A stretch of 64,000 nt of DNA, taken from Bacillus sp. HF117_J1_D. GTDB lineage: Bacteria; Bacillota; Bacilli; Bacillales; Bacillaceae_C. Positions 1-8,581 of the stretch are shown here, piece after piece. The translations under genes and the position numbers were made by a program. The stretch spans positions 120,600 through 184,599 of the forward strand of contig JAABNQ010000002.1 of assembly GCA_009928435.1 (NCBI GenBank). Direction: 5' to 3'. The notes under the pieces are model-generated. The model had not been told where the DNA came from. It made no database searches and saw only the letters and a list, made by a program, of their open reading frames with translations. The first letter of the stretch is position 1. Every line of letters starts with the position of its first letter.

Positions 1-144
1 TTGCATACAATTCTTGACCAAGTCGGGAAAAAGGAATATGCCCAATGGGTTACTCTGTTCGGGTTTATTTATATTTTGTTCATGGTTGTTACAATCGTGG
101 ATGGTCTATTTCAAAAAATAAGATCGGTCTTTTTATTTCAATGA
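1..144 (+). CDS. spoIIIAC: Stage III sporulation protein AC, C-terminal part
   Basis: The first 47 codons of the window are open from base 1 to the TGA at 142-144 and give HTILDQVGKKEYAQWVTLFG followed by a hydrophobic segment and a short basic tail. This matches the C-terminal two thirds of SpoIIIAC, a roughly 68-residue two-helix membrane protein. The N-terminus lies left of the window, so the start is not seen. Next comes spoIIIAD with a 9-bp gap. SpoIIIAC is part of the mother-cell side of the SpoIIIA-SpoIIQ channel in the engulfed forespore membranes. Family and order recognition make this secure. Confidence 0.92.
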   Translation: MHTILDQVGKKEYAQWVTLFGFIYILFMVVTIVDGLFQKIRSVFLFQ

Positions 145-153
145 TGGGAGGGA

Positions 154-552
154 ATGGTTATTGCCATACTGCAAATAGCGGGCATTTCCCTCATTGCTAC
201 TTTTTTAGCCCTTATCATTAAAGAACAGAAGCCAACCTTTGCTTTTTTGCTAATCTTATTCACGGGATGTGCTATTTTTTTATTTTTGGTTGACCAGATA
301 CATGGAATCATCACAACAATCGAAGTTTTGGCCGCAAATGCCGGTATAAATACGATGTATGTCAAAACAATATTAAAAATTATCGGAATTGCCTATATTG
401 CCGAATTTGCTTCACATATAAGCAAAGATGCCGGAATGGGGGCCATGGCGGCGAAGGTTGAATTAGCAGGGAAAATACTGATCCTAGCTTTGGCTGTCCC
501 CATTTTGACTGTTCTGATTGATACGATCATCAATATGATGCCAGTCAGATAA
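154..552 (+). CDS. spoIIIAD: Stage III sporulation protein AD
   Basis: A 132-residue hydrophobic protein, close to the usual 133 of SpoIIIAD. Membrane segments are visible near residues 3-22, 29-48 and 105-125, with the conserved ALIIKEQKPTFAF stretch after the first. It belongs to the SpoIIIA channel in the outer forespore membrane. The ATG start aligns with the B. subtilis protein, although the purine-rich GGGAGGG is only one or two bases upstream of it, an unusually short spacing. It sits third in the operon, between AC and AE. Confidence 0.93.
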   Translation: MVIAILQIAGISLIATFLALIIKEQKPTFAFLLILFTGCAIFLFLVDQIHGIITTIEVLAANAGINTMYVKTILKIIGIAYIAEFASHISKDAGMGAMAAKVELAGKILILALAVPILTVLIDTIINMMPVR

Positions 553-582
553 CAGCGTGCGTGATAGGCGGAGGGGAAGAAT

Positions 583-1770
583 ATGCGGAACATGATCCAG
601 TTGTTCTTATTCTGCTTTGTACTTTTTGCAGGTGCATCTGCAATTCAGGCGAAGCAGGAAGAAGAACCATCAAACGATATCATGACAAAAATGGTGGATG
701 AACAGATTGAAACGCTGGGAATTGAAGAGCTCCAAGGGTTTTGGGAAGGCATTATAGATGAATATGGGGGATATTTGCCTGAAAGTCAAAAAGGAACACT
801 TCTTGAATTCATAAAGGGGGAAAAGTCTTTTTCCATAAAAGAGTGGTTTCGTGGAATTGGAGCATTTGCTTTTCAGGAGCTGACCATGAATGGAAAGCTG
901 CTGGGGACGTTATTATTATTAACGATTTTCAGCTCCTTTCTGCAATCGCTGCACACAGCATTTGAAAAAGGAGCTGTTTCCAAGGTTGCCTATTCGGTTG
1001 TATTTATGGTTCTTATTATCATCGCACTCAACAGTTTTCGGGTCTCAGTAGACTATGCGGTGACAGCAATTGAATCAATGTCACAATTTATCTATGCTCT
1101 CATTCCGCTCATACTTGCCTTGATTGCTTCGTCAGGTGGTGTCACTTCTGCTGCATTCTTCCATCCTATGTTAATCTTTTTGATCCAGACGAGCGGTCTC
1201 CTTATTCAGACCGTTGTATTGCCGCTTTTATTTATGGCATTGCTTTTGGGGATTGTCAGCGCCTTGAGTGAAAATTATAAGGTGACAAAGCTGTCCAACC
1301 TGTTTAAAAAAGCGGGCATAGGCATTCTTGGTGCCTTCATGGCCGTGCTTTTAGGTGTGATTTCCATCCAGGGGACAGCGACGGCCGTGACAGATGGTGT
1401 TGCAATTAGAACTGCCAAATATGTTACCGGCAATTTTGTACCGGTTGTGGGGAGAATGTTCACGGACGCAGCGGATACCGTTTTAACTGCATCTGTATTG
1501 ATCAAAAATACGGTCGGTCTGGCGGGAGTAGCCATTATTTTGCTGATTGCCGCTTTTCCTGGAGTGAAAATCCTGATGATTATTTTAGTTTATAAGCTTG
1601 CAGGTGCTTTGCTTCAGCCTGTTGGCGACGGCCCCCTTATCAACTGCCTAGATTTGATAAGCAAATGTATGATGTACGTTTTTGCATCCTTAGCGATCGT
1701 TTCTTTCATGTTTTTTCTCTGCGTAACCATCGTTATTACGTCAGGGAACGTTACGATGATGATTCGCTGA
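583..1770 (+). CDS. spoIIIAE: Stage III sporulation protein AE
   Basis: A 395-residue polytopic membrane protein with an N-terminal signal-like segment (LFLFCFVLFAGASAIQA, about residues 6-23), a soluble acidic stretch to about residue 95, then six to seven hydrophobic segments. Size and profile fit SpoIIIAE (about 399 residues in B. subtilis), a transporter-like component of the mother cell-forespore channel. The start ATG has a good GGAGGGGAA about 8 bases upstream. It lies between AD and AF in the mother-cell-expressed spoIIIA operon. Confidence 0.94.
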   Translation: MRNMIQLFLFCFVLFAGASAIQAKQEEEPSNDIMTKMVDEQIETLGIEELQGFWEGIIDEYGGYLPESQKGTLLEFIKGEKSFSIKEWFRGIGAFAFQELTMNGKLLGTLLLLTIFSSFLQSLHTAFEKGAVSKVAYSVVFMVLIIIALNSFRVSVDYAVTAIESMSQFIYALIPLILALIASSGGVTSAAFFHPMLIFLIQTSGLLIQTVVLPLLFMALLLGIVSALSENYKVTKLSNLFKKAGIGILGAFMAVLLGVISIQGTATAVTDGVAIRTAKYVTGNFVPVVGRMFTDAADTVLTASVLIKNTVGLAGVAIILLIAAFPGVKILMIILVYKLAGALLQPVGDGPLINCLDLISKCMMYVFASLAIVSFMFFLCVTIVITSGNVTMMIR

Positions 1771-1786
1771 TAGGGAGGGAATTTTC

Positions 1787-2413
1787 ATGCAGCTTATTTC
1801 AGAATGGGTTATAAATATCGTTATTTTTATTTTGCTGGCTATGATTGTGGACATGCTTCTCCCGGATACAGCGATGAAGAAATATGTGAAGTTTGTTGTA
1901 GGTCTTTTGTTAATTTCTATTGTCGTGACGCCCATATTTAAGTTTCTTTCCACTGATTTTGATCAAGCTTTACAATCATTTTTAAATGATCAAGGTAACC
2001 CGAACACAGATATGGAAAAATCATTGGAAGGAAAAAAAAGAGAAATAGAAACATCACAGCATGCATATATATTAGAGCAAATGGCTGTCCAACTTAAAGA
2101 GAAAGTTGAAAAGGAGATGATTGCAAGTCATGGCATGACCATCACTAATATCGATATATCCAGCACTTCTTCTCCCGCGCAGGATGTGGAAAGCATTTTG
2201 AAATCTATTAATAAAATAACGGTCTATGTCGAGCCGATGAGAAAAAAAGATTCGGTGGCCGAGGTGGAACAGGTATCCATTCAGATTAAGGATCAGCCAA
2301 GGCATCATCAATCCGGAAGGACTAAAGAGCTCCGGAACATGCTTGCAAGCGAATGGGACGTGCCAGATTCGAAAATAGAATTGGTAGTGAAGGGAGGAAC
2401 CGATGATCTATGA
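1787..2413 (+). CDS. spoIIIAF: Stage III sporulation protein AF
   Basis: A 208-residue protein with two N-terminal membrane helices (about residues 7-25 and 33-52) followed by a charged soluble domain, as in SpoIIIAF. A GGGAGGGAA ribosome site stands just upstream of the ATG. The last four bases overlap the start of spoIIIAG (ATGA), consistent with translational coupling. The soluble part is expected to form a ring-building domain of the channel. This role comes from the family, not from this sequence. Confidence 0.92.
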   Translation: MQLISEWVINIVIFILLAMIVDMLLPDTAMKKYVKFVVGLLLISIVVTPIFKFLSTDFDQALQSFLNDQGNPNTDMEKSLEGKKREIETSQHAYILEQMAVQLKEKVEKEMIASHGMTITNIDISSTSSPAQDVESILKSINKITVYVEPMRKKDSVAEVEQVSIQIKDQPRHHQSGRTKELRNMLASEWDVPDSKIELVVKGGTDDL

Positions 2414-3078
2414 GTAAAAATAACGGTCCTCTTGATTGGTTGAAAAATTTATTGACAGGAGATCTTAAAGGAAATCCATCACAAAAGAAAAATAATAAAC
2501 TTTTTTACGTTCTTATTCTTGTGCTTGTGGGCGCGGCCTTAATGATCATCTCCGATTTATGGAAAGCTGGGGAAGAGAAAGATTCAGCGGCAGTCATGAA
2601 AGAACTGGAAGCTGGTGCTGATGATGCAGAGGCCTTTGGCAGAAAAAAAGACTCCGAACATGGTATGCCAGAATTGGAGAATCGATATGAAAATCAATTG
2701 AAAGAAGCTCTGGAGCAAATAGCTGGTGTACAAGATGTTACAGTTGTTGTAAATGTTGAAGCAACAGAAAAAACAGTGTTGGAAAAAAACCAGACTTTAA
2801 AAAATCAAACGACAGTGGAAGAAGATAAAGAAGGCGGAACGAGAAAGATTGAAGATCAATCAACGGAGGACCAGCTTGTCCTAATCAAGGATGGGGACAA
2901 AGAGATTCCGATTGTTTTGGAAACAAGAAAGCCGGAGATTGAGGGGGTTCTTGTGGTAGCAGGCGGAGCTGAAAATATCCAGGTGAAAAAGTGGATCGTC
3001 GAGGCAGTAACAAGAGGTCTGAATGTTCCAAGTCATAAAGTGGCGGTCATGCCGAAAAAGTCAAAGGGGGATTCATAA
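2410..3078 (+). CDS. spoIIIAG: Stage III sporulation protein AG
   Basis: A 222-residue bitopic protein. It has a short cytosolic head, one membrane helix (about 31-48) and a large extracytoplasmic region with the ring-building fold that in SpoIIIAG forms the large ring in the space between mother cell and forespore. The Lys/Glu-rich insert around residues 115-160 is typical. The start overlaps spoIIIAF by four bases, and its stop TAA shares its last base with the ATG of spoIIIAH. Confidence 0.93.
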   Translation: MSKNNGPLDWLKNLLTGDLKGNPSQKKNNKLFYVLILVLVGAALMIISDLWKAGEEKDSAAVMKELEAGADDAEAFGRKKDSEHGMPELENRYENQLKEALEQIAGVQDVTVVVNVEATEKTVLEKNQTLKNQTTVEEDKEGGTRKIEDQSTEDQLVLIKDGDKEIPIVLETRKPEIEGVLVVAGGAENIQVKKWIVEAVTRGLNVPSHKVAVMPKKSKGDS

Positions 3079-3608
3079 TGCTTTTAAAGAAACAGACAGT
3101 TTGGCTCTTAACGATGCTGAGTCTTGTCGTAGTCCTGTCCGTATATTATGTGACGTCTGATCCGGCCAAGAATGACTTGGCGACAGGTGGAAAAGAAGAG
3201 ACTTCCAGTGAAATGGCAACAAATGAAAAAGATATGAAAGTGATTACGGAAGCATCTGGAGATGAGGCATTTGAAACGATAAGGATGGAAGTTCAGGATA
3301 AACGCAGTAAAGAGAGAACAGAATTAACTTCCCAGGTTGGCTCCTCTGATCTAACTGCTAAAGAGAAAAGTGAATTATACTCAAAGCTGCAGGATTTAAC
3401 CGCTCTTGACACGAAAGAAAGGACTTTGGAAAGCCTCATCAAATCTCTTGGATACGATGATGCGCTTGTCCGGACCGATGATAATGAAATGCTGATTACA
3501 GTAATAGCTAAAGAACATTCCAAGGCTGATGCCGCACGTATCCTGCAGGTGGTCAGGGAGGAAATCGGTACACAGACGGTTGCCACGGTTGAGTTTCAAA
3601 CAAAATAG
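3078..3608 (+). CDS. spoIIIAH: Stage III sporulation protein AH
   Basis: A 176-residue protein with one N-terminal helix (about residues 7-25), a low-complexity acidic linker and a C-terminal YscJ/FliF-like domain. That domain in SpoIIIAH binds SpoIIQ from the forespore to complete the channel. It is shorter than the B. subtilis protein (218), mainly through a shorter linker. It is the last gene of the operon. A terminator-like hairpin follows. Confidence 0.93.
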   Translation: MLLKKQTVWLLTMLSLVVVLSVYYVTSDPAKNDLATGGKEETSSEMATNEKDMKVITEASGDEAFETIRMEVQDKRSKERTELTSQVGSSDLTAKEKSELYSKLQDLTALDTKERTLESLIKSLGYDDALVRTDDNEMLITVIAKEHSKADAARILQVVREEIGTQTVATVEFQTK

Positions 3609-3613
3609 GAACA

Positions 3614-3653
3614 CGACGGAGAGGAAGGGGGCCTGTCCGTCTTTCTTTTTTTG
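3614..3653 (+). terminator. Terminator of the spoIIIA operon
   Basis: GACGGA-gAGG pairs with CCTg-TCCGTC around an AAGGGGG loop and is followed by CTTTCTTTTTTT. It lies 6 bases after the spoIIIAH stop. Confidence 0.75.
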
Positions 3654-3829
3654 ATCGTATATTTCTGGACGTTACTAGCGTTGACCGTGACGGGGGAATA
3701 TGATTGGGCATCGTGCAGCTTGAGTCATTTTGAAACTTGGTGCAGACATTCACTTGAACTATCGTATCGTTACTTCAAGAAGGAAATTCCCTTTTCATGA
3801 TAGAATTAAGTAAATTGGTTAGTAATTGA

Positions 3830-3859
3830 TCCGACATTTTTTGAACATGAAATGTCGGA
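3830..3859. repeat. 10-bp perfect inverted repeat in front of the GyrI-like gene
   Basis: TCCGACATTT (3830-3839) and AAATGTCGGA (3850-3859) are perfect inverted arms around a 10-base spacer. They lie in the translated remnant just upstream of the GyrI-like protein. It could be an operator or a scar of the deletion that removed the AraC domain. No function is shown. Confidence 0.5.
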
Positions 3860-3915
3860 CAGTTACAATCATTCCGAGAATTTCCTTCCAAATTACGATT
3901 AAAGGGGATGTAGAA

Positions 3916-4380
3916 ATGGAATATAGAATTGAAGTTTTGGATTTTGAGGTTGAAATTGTAGGAGTTAAACAAAAAGTTCTAACAAAGGATGCTTTTAATA
4001 TTATCCCTAAATTATGGGAAGATGCGAATGAAAACGGATTGTTACAAAAGCTTATTGATATGTCATGGGAAAATCCACAATGTAAAATGGAAGGTATTTT
4101 AGGTGTCTGTGGCAAACAAGCCGCCATTATAGATGAAGAATTCGATTATTTTATGGGTTGCCGTTATACAAATGATTTCTCTAATGATATGGAGAAAATC
4201 GTGATACCTCAAAGTACATGGGCTGTATTTCCTAATATTATTGATGCATGGAAGCGTCTATATACTGAGTGGTTACCTACTTCAGGATACGAATTGGCGG
4301 ATCTTCCTTGCATTGAGAATCAATTGGCACCTGATAGGGTTCCTAATAGTGAACTGTGGGTTCCTGTAAAACCAAAATAA
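3916..4380 (+). CDS. GyrI-like effector-binding protein, C-terminal remnant of an AraC-family regulator
   Basis: The 154-residue product from ATG 3916 (AAAGGGGATG upstream) is a GyrI-like/AraC effector-binding domain: an N-terminal MEYRIEVLDFEVEIVGV strand, a DMSWENPQCKMEGILGVCG middle and a C-terminal LPTSGYELADLPCIENQ. In frame directly upstream, codons from about 3868 to 3915 read IPRISFQITIKGDVEMEY, the linker normally found between the two AraC-type helix-turn-helices and this domain. The DNA-binding part is missing, and a stop (3823-3825) lies just before. So the gene is a truncated regulator that either survives as a stand-alone ligand-binding protein or is decaying. The spoIIIA terminator lies upstream. 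No partner gene is adjacent. Confidence 0.75.
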   Translation: MEYRIEVLDFEVEIVGVKQKVLTKDAFNIIPKLWEDANENGLLQKLIDMSWENPQCKMEGILGVCGKQAAIIDEEFDYFMGCRYTNDFSNDMEKIVIPQSTWAVFPNIIDAWKRLYTEWLPTSGYELADLPCIENQLAPDRVPNSELWVPVKPK

Positions 4381-4412
4381 TTATTGTTACATTCAGCTCA
4401 ATTTTACAATAA

Positions 4413-4669
4413 CTACGATAAATCAACATCGCTTCACTACGTTGCACGTGTGTCCTTTATCTCGTCAGAACCCCTCCAGTCTGTACGTCGATAAACAGGC
4501 ATCTTCACTTTTCTTGTTGTCCAGTTCCAGCGCTCAGCGACTAGCAGACTTCCTTCCCCTTCCTACGATAAGTCAACATCGCTTCACTTCGTTACGCGTG
4601 TTTCCTTTATCTCGTCAGGAGAAGTCCAGTCTGTACGTCGCTAACCGAGCGCTTTCACTTTTCTTGTTG
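4413..4669 (+). repeat. Two-copy 107-bp intergenic direct repeat
   Basis: Copies at 4413-4519 and 4563-4669 begin CTACGATAAATCAACATCGC or CTACGATAAGTCAACATCGC and both end in TTCACTTTTCTTGTTG. They share the central TTTATCTCGTCAG and CCAGTCTGTACGTCG. The 43-bp spacer holds TCCAGTTCCAGCGCTCAGCG, a sequence type common between Bacillaceae genes. No coding sense is seen in 4381-4775. Confidence 0.8.
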
Positions 4670-4716
4670 CATTTTACTATTTATTTATGTATATTTACCC
4701 TGTCGTCGTTGAATTT

Positions 4717-4732
4717 ATATAACCTGTTATAT
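4717..4732. promoter_or_regulatory. Palindrome upstream of accB
   Basis: ATATAAC-CT-GTTATAT is a perfect 7-bp dyad 44 bases before the accB start, within an AT-rich likely promoter. It could be an operator. It does not match the FapR consensus I know, so no regulator is assigned. Confidence 0.35.
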
Positions 4733-4775
4733 TATGATGTTAAGAGCTACTCATAATTTTTAAGGAGTGTCGTGT

Positions 4776-5285
4776 ATGCTGAAGATTCAGGAAATCCGTG
4801 AAATTATAAAACTTATTGATCAATCTGACATTGAGGAGTTTGTCTATAAGCATGACGGCTCGAAAATCGAGCTGAAAAAGAGAGTAAATCAACCTGCTCA
4901 GGAGACTATTCAATATGTGACAGAAGTGGTTCAGGAACCGCAGCCTGTCATTCGCCAGGAAGTTGTTCCTGAAGCCCCGGCAGTAGAAAAAGCTCCTGCT
5001 GCGTCCGAAACAGCTCCAGTGCAGGAGGTCGTAGAAAATAGTCATTTACATAAAATTGTTTCTCCAATGGTTGGAACTTTTTATCAGGCTTCCTCTCCAG
5101 ATAGCGATCCTTATGTGAAAGTCGGTTCTGAAGTCACCTCTGACTCTATTGTTTGTATCGTAGAAGCAATGAAGCTGTTTAATGAGATCGAGGCGGAAGT
5201 TGAAGGTAAGATAGTGGAAATCCTTGTGAAGGATGGCGAACTTGTGGAGTATGGCCAACCGCTATTTTTAGTTGAGCCCAAGTAA
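4776..5285 (+). CDS. accB: Biotin carboxyl carrier protein of acetyl-CoA carboxylase
   Basis: The ATG at 4776 is preferred to an in-frame GTG at 4767, because TAAGGAGTG (4761-4769) is the ribosome site and MLKIQEIREIIKLID aligns with other AccB starts. The 169-residue protein has an N-terminal helical part, a Pro/Ala/Glu-rich linker (about 45-90) and a biotinyl domain with EAMKL, the biotin lysine being K133. It carries CO2 between AccC and the carboxyltransferase in malonyl-CoA synthesis. It may also serve the acyl-CoA carboxyltransferase at 36 kb, which has no biotin gene of its own nearby (inference). Confidence 0.96.
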   Translation: MLKIQEIREIIKLIDQSDIEEFVYKHDGSKIELKKRVNQPAQETIQYVTEVVQEPQPVIRQEVVPEAPAVEKAPAASETAPVQEVVENSHLHKIVSPMVGTFYQASSPDSDPYVKVGSEVTSDSIVCIVEAMKLFNEIEAEVEGKIVEILVKDGELVEYGQPLFLVEPK

Positions 5286-5297
5286 GGAGCGAAATAA

Positions 5298-6647
5298 ATG
5301 ATAAAGAAACTTTTAATAGCAAACAGGGGAGAAATTGCTGTCCGCATTATACGTGCTTGTATGGAGCTGGATATAGAAACAGTTGCTGTATATTCTGAAG
5401 CCGACAAAGAAGCATTGCATGTGCAATTGGCAGATGAGGCTTATTGCATCGGGCCTACAGCCTCCAAAGACAGTTATTTGAATTCCGCCAATGTTATCAG
5501 TGTAGCCAAATTGACGGAATGTGACGCCATTCATCCAGGCTATGGGTTCTTAGCTGAAAATGCGGATTTTGCTGAGGTATGCCGCGAATGTAATATCATT
5601 TTTGTTGGACCAAGCCCAGAATCCATAACAAGGATGGGTACAAAAGATGTTGCCCGTTCAACAATGAAAGCCGCAGGAGTACCGATTGTACCTGGCTCCG
5701 ATGGAATTGTCGAAACGGTTGATGAGGCAAAGGAAATTGCTGAGGAAATTGGATATCCTGTGATCATCAAGGCCACAGCAGGCGGCGGCGGCCGTGGAAT
5801 TCGAGTGGCTAAAACGGTAGAAGAGTTAATGAAAGGAATTGAAATCACCCAGCAGGAGGCGGCTGTCGCATTCGGAAATCCAGGGGTGTATATCGAAAAA
5901 TATATCGATGATTTCCGCCATGTTGAAATTCAAGTATTGGCAGATACACATGGGAATACAATCCATTTGGGAGAGAGAGACTGTTCCATTCAGCGCAGGC
6001 TTCAAAAGCTTTTGGAAGAAACTCCGTCCCCAGCACTCGATGATGCAATGCGGGAAAGGATGGGGACGGCTGCTGTAAGGGCGGCAGAGGCGGTTGATTA
6101 TACTGGTGCGGGAACAGTTGAGTTCATTTATGACCATAAAAATCAGGAATTTTATTTTATGGAAATGAACACACGAATTCAAGTGGAGCATCCCGTCACT
6201 GAAATGGTAACGGGGATTGATTTGATTAAAGAACAGATCTTAGTTGCATCAGGACAGGAATTGTCGGTGAAACAGAAGGATGTTGAGTTTAGTGGTTGGT
6301 CCATCGAATGCCGGATCAATGCTGAAAATCCAGAAAAAGGCTTCATGCCTTCCGCGGGAAAAATTGAAATGTACCTGCCTCCAGGAGGGATGGGAGTACG
6401 TGTGGATTCAGGTGTATATCCTGGATATACGATCCCGCCTTACTACGACTCCATGATTGCTAAATTGATTACCTATGGTTCTACAAGGGAAGAGGCCATC
6501 GCAAGAATGAAACGTGCGCTTGAGGAGTTCATCATTGAAGGGGTTCACACGACTATTCCTTTCCACTTGAAGCTGTTGGAAAATGAAACGTTTGTGAGTG
6601 GAGACTTCAATACGAAGTTTCTGGAACTCCATCCAGTCATGAATTAA
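5298..6647 (+). CDS. accC: Biotin carboxylase subunit of acetyl-CoA carboxylase
   Basis: A 449-residue ATP-grasp enzyme that carboxylates biotin on AccB. Visible marks are the N-terminal [17 protein letters not shown], the glycine-rich GGGGRGIRV nucleotide loop (about 163-171), HVEIQVLAD and the catalytic [13 protein letters not shown] (about 288-300). Length equals the family norm (about 450). It follows accB by 12 bp with GGAGCG upstream, forming accBC. yqhY follows, a linkage seen across Firmicutes. Confidence 0.97.
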   Translation: MIKKLLIANRGEIAVRIIRACMELDIETVAVYSEADKEALHVQLADEAYCIGPTASKDSYLNSANVISVAKLTECDAIHPGYGFLAENADFAEVCRECNIIFVGPSPESITRMGTKDVARSTMKAAGVPIVPGSDGIVETVDEAKEIAEEIGYPVIIKATAGGGGRGIRVAKTVEELMKGIEITQQEAAVAFGNPGVYIEKYIDDFRHVEIQVLADTHGNTIHLGERDCSIQRRLQKLLEETPSPALDDAMRERMGTAAVRAAEAVDYTGAGTVEFIYDHKNQEFYFMEMNTRIQVEHPVTEMVTGIDLIKEQILVASGQELSVKQKDVEFSGWSIECRINAENPEKGFMPSAGKIEMYLPPGGMGVRVDSGVYPGYTIPPYYDSMIAKLITYGSTREEAIARMKRALEEFIIEGVHTTIPFHLKLLENETFVSGDFNTKFLELHPVMN

Positions 6648-6668
6648 AAATAAACGGAGGTGCCTTTA

Positions 6669-7085
6669 ATGGAAGATCAATTGAACATGCTCGAAATGAC
6701 GCAGGAAAGCGGACAGGATCACGGGAAAATTGAAATAGCTCCAGAAGTGATTGAAGTAATAGCTGGTATTGCCGCTTCAGAAGTGGAAGGCGTCGCTCAA
6801 ATGAGGGGCAATTTTGCATCTGGAGTGGTTGAAAGACTTGGAAAGAAAAACCACGGAAAAGGAATCCGAGTGGAGCTCTCTGAAGAAGGAATCATTGTGG
6901 ATGTATATTGTATTATGAACTTCGGTGTTTCGATTCCGTCGGTTGCCCAAAAAGTACAGGATAATATTCGCCAGGCATTGTTCAACATGACAGCATTGGA
7001 AGTAGAAGAAGTGAATATCCATATTGTTGGTGTGACATTCGATCAAAGTAAACAGGAATCTGAAGAAGAATTTGAGACGGAATAG
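6669..7085 (+). CDS. yqhY: Asp23/Gls24 family protein YqhY
   Basis: A 138-residue soluble Asp23/Gls24 (DUF322) protein with GKIEIAPEVIEVIAGIAASE, then a VEGVAQMRG stretch and a C-terminal NIHIVGVTF strand. The ATG at 6669 is chosen over the GTG at 6660, which overlaps the ACGGAGG site. In B. subtilis the homologue lies next to accBC and affects acetyl-CoA carboxylase activity. The same linkage is kept here. A terminator follows. Confidence 0.9.
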   Translation: MEDQLNMLEMTQESGQDHGKIEIAPEVIEVIAGIAASEVEGVAQMRGNFASGVVERLGKKNHGKGIRVELSEEGIIVDVYCIMNFGVSIPSVAQKVQDNIRQALFNMTALEVEEVNIHIVGVTFDQSKQESEEEFETE

Positions 7086-7090
7086 ACCAG

Positions 7091-7119
7091 GCCAAAGGTG
7101 AAACCCCTTTGGCATTTTT
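7091..7119 (+). terminator. Terminator after yqhY
   Basis: GCCAAAGG (7091-7098) pairs with CCTTTGGC (7106-7113), followed by ATTTTT. Confidence 0.85.
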
Positions 7120-7214
7120 AAATGGCAGACCGAATGCTTGTTTTTCTTCTTGTGTGGTAAGCTAAGAAAAACTCAAATGGCTGAAATGCCTAGACTAAAG
7201 GAGCTTTTTTGAAA

Positions 7215-7601
7215 ATGAAAAGAAGAGAAGCGCGCGAAAAAGCTTTGCAGGCCTTATTTCAAATAGATATGAGCGATATTTCTCCCAAAGATGCCTTGAG
7301 GAATGTGCTGCAAGATGGAGAATCTGATGATTTCTTGCATGATTTGATTATGGGTACTGCTGCTAACTTGAAAGAGATCGACAAAGACATTAGCAGTCAT
7401 CTGAAAAATTGGTCTCTTGACCGGCTAGGTAAGGTTGACTTGAACGTGCTGCGTGTCGGGACATATGAATTAAAATTTACTGAGGTTCCTCCAAATGTGG
7501 CTATAAATGAAGCGATTGAAATAGCGAAAACATTCGGAGATGAAAAATCGGGACAGTTTGTCAATGGAATTTTATCGAAAATCAACGGAGAAGAACAGTA
7601 G
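7215..7601 (+). CDS. nusB: Transcription antitermination protein NusB
   Basis: A 128-residue all-helical NusB with the family start [17 protein letters not shown] and the C-terminal [20 protein letters not shown] and [12 protein letters not shown] 7215 is chosen over TTG 7209 by alignment and by its 10-base spacing from AAAGGAGC. NusB with NusE binds boxA RNA and supports rRNA transcription. It is followed by folD after 11 bp. Confidence 0.95.
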   Translation: MKRREAREKALQALFQIDMSDISPKDALRNVLQDGESDDFLHDLIMGTAANLKEIDKDISSHLKNWSLDRLGKVDLNVLRVGTYELKFTEVPPNVAINEAIEIAKTFGDEKSGQFVNGILSKINGEEQ

Positions 7602-7612
7602 GAGGAATGACG

Positions 7613-8479
7613 ATGACAGCAAAGCTGATCGATGGAAAACAAATATCTCAGGAAATAAGAAAAGGGCTTGAAATAGAAGTGGCTGAACTGACAAGTCAAG
7701 GTGTAAAACCTGGCCTTGCAGTTATTCTGGTTGGAGATAATCCTGCGTCACGCACCTATGTGACATCCAAACAAAAAAGCTGCAGAGCTATCGGAATGGA
7801 ATCTGTACTGATTGAATATCCAGCAAATGTGAGCGAAAAGGAGCTTCTTGATAAAATCAAGGAATTGAATGAAGATGACACCATCCATGGCATTTTGGTC
7901 CAACTTCCAATCCCTCCACATATTTCTGAGACAAAAGTCATTGAAACCATCTCTCCGGAAAAAGACGTAGATGGGTTTCATCCTATCAACATCGGAAAGA
8001 TGATGACTGGACAAGAAACATTTTTGCCATGTACACCTTTTGGAGTCATGCAAATGCTGAAATACATGGGTGTTAAACTTGAGGGTAAACATGCGGTCAT
8101 CATTGGCAGAAGTAATATCGTGGGAAAACCGATGGGACAGTTGTTGTTGAATGAAAATGCAACTGTTACATACTGTCATTCAAGAACGAATGATCTGAAA
8201 TCTTTCACACAACAGGCCGATATTCTTGTGGCAGCTGTTGGAAGAGCGAAAATGGTCAAAGCTGATCACATTAAGGAAGGGGCTGTAGTCATTGATGTCG
8301 GCATGAATAAAGATGAAAACGGCAAATTATGTGGTGATGTCGACTTTGAAGACGTGAAAAGCAAAGCCTCCCATATAACACCCGTTCCTGGTGGAGTCGG
8401 ACCGATGACCATTACGATGCTTTTGTATAATACTGTAAAATCAGCACAAAAGCGTTTAAATGATCGCAATAACAATTAA
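7613..8479 (+). CDS. folD: Bifunctional methylenetetrahydrofolate dehydrogenase/cyclohydrolase
   Basis: A 288-residue FolD that interconverts 5,10-methylene-, methenyl- and 10-formyl-THF. The catalytic region [12 protein letters not shown] (active lysine), the [13 protein letters not shown] loop, the nucleotide site [20 protein letters not shown] and the C-terminal [14 protein letters not shown] are all present. ATG 7613 is preferred to ATG 7607 because GGAGG (7601-7605) is then 7 bases away. The gene ends before a strong terminator. Confidence 0.96.
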   Translation: MTAKLIDGKQISQEIRKGLEIEVAELTSQGVKPGLAVILVGDNPASRTYVTSKQKSCRAIGMESVLIEYPANVSEKELLDKIKELNEDDTIHGILVQLPIPPHISETKVIETISPEKDVDGFHPINIGKMMTGQETFLPCTPFGVMQMLKYMGVKLEGKHAVIIGRSNIVGKPMGQLLLNENATVTYCHSRTNDLKSFTQQADILVAAVGRAKMVKADHIKEGAVVIDVGMNKDENGKLCGDVDFEDVKSKASHITPVPGGVGPMTITMLLYNTVKSAQKRLNDRNNN

Positions 8480-8509
8480 ATCATAGTAGAATATAATATG
8501 AACTAGTAG

Positions 8510-8545
8510 AAAAGCTGTCAACTATAAAAAAGGGACAGCTTTTTT
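8510..8545 (+). terminator. Terminator between folD and xseA
   Basis: AAAGCTGTC (8511-8519) pairs with GACAGCTTT (8534-8542) within a T-run that ends at 8545. It directly abuts a possible GTG start at 8546 and so argues for the downstream xseA start. Confidence 0.85.
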
Positions 8546-8581
8546 GTGAGTAAAGAAAGTCAAGAAGTGGAGGGGAGCAAT

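Noticed and set aside
4413..4669. CRISPR array
   Set aside because: Only two copies of a 107-bp unit with diverged sequence and one spacer, and no cas genes. It is an ordinary intergenic repeat.
4442..4756. A 104-codon frame through the direct repeats
   Set aside because: It is created by the repeat sequence itself, shows Ser/Leu-rich low-complexity translation and lacks a ribosome site.
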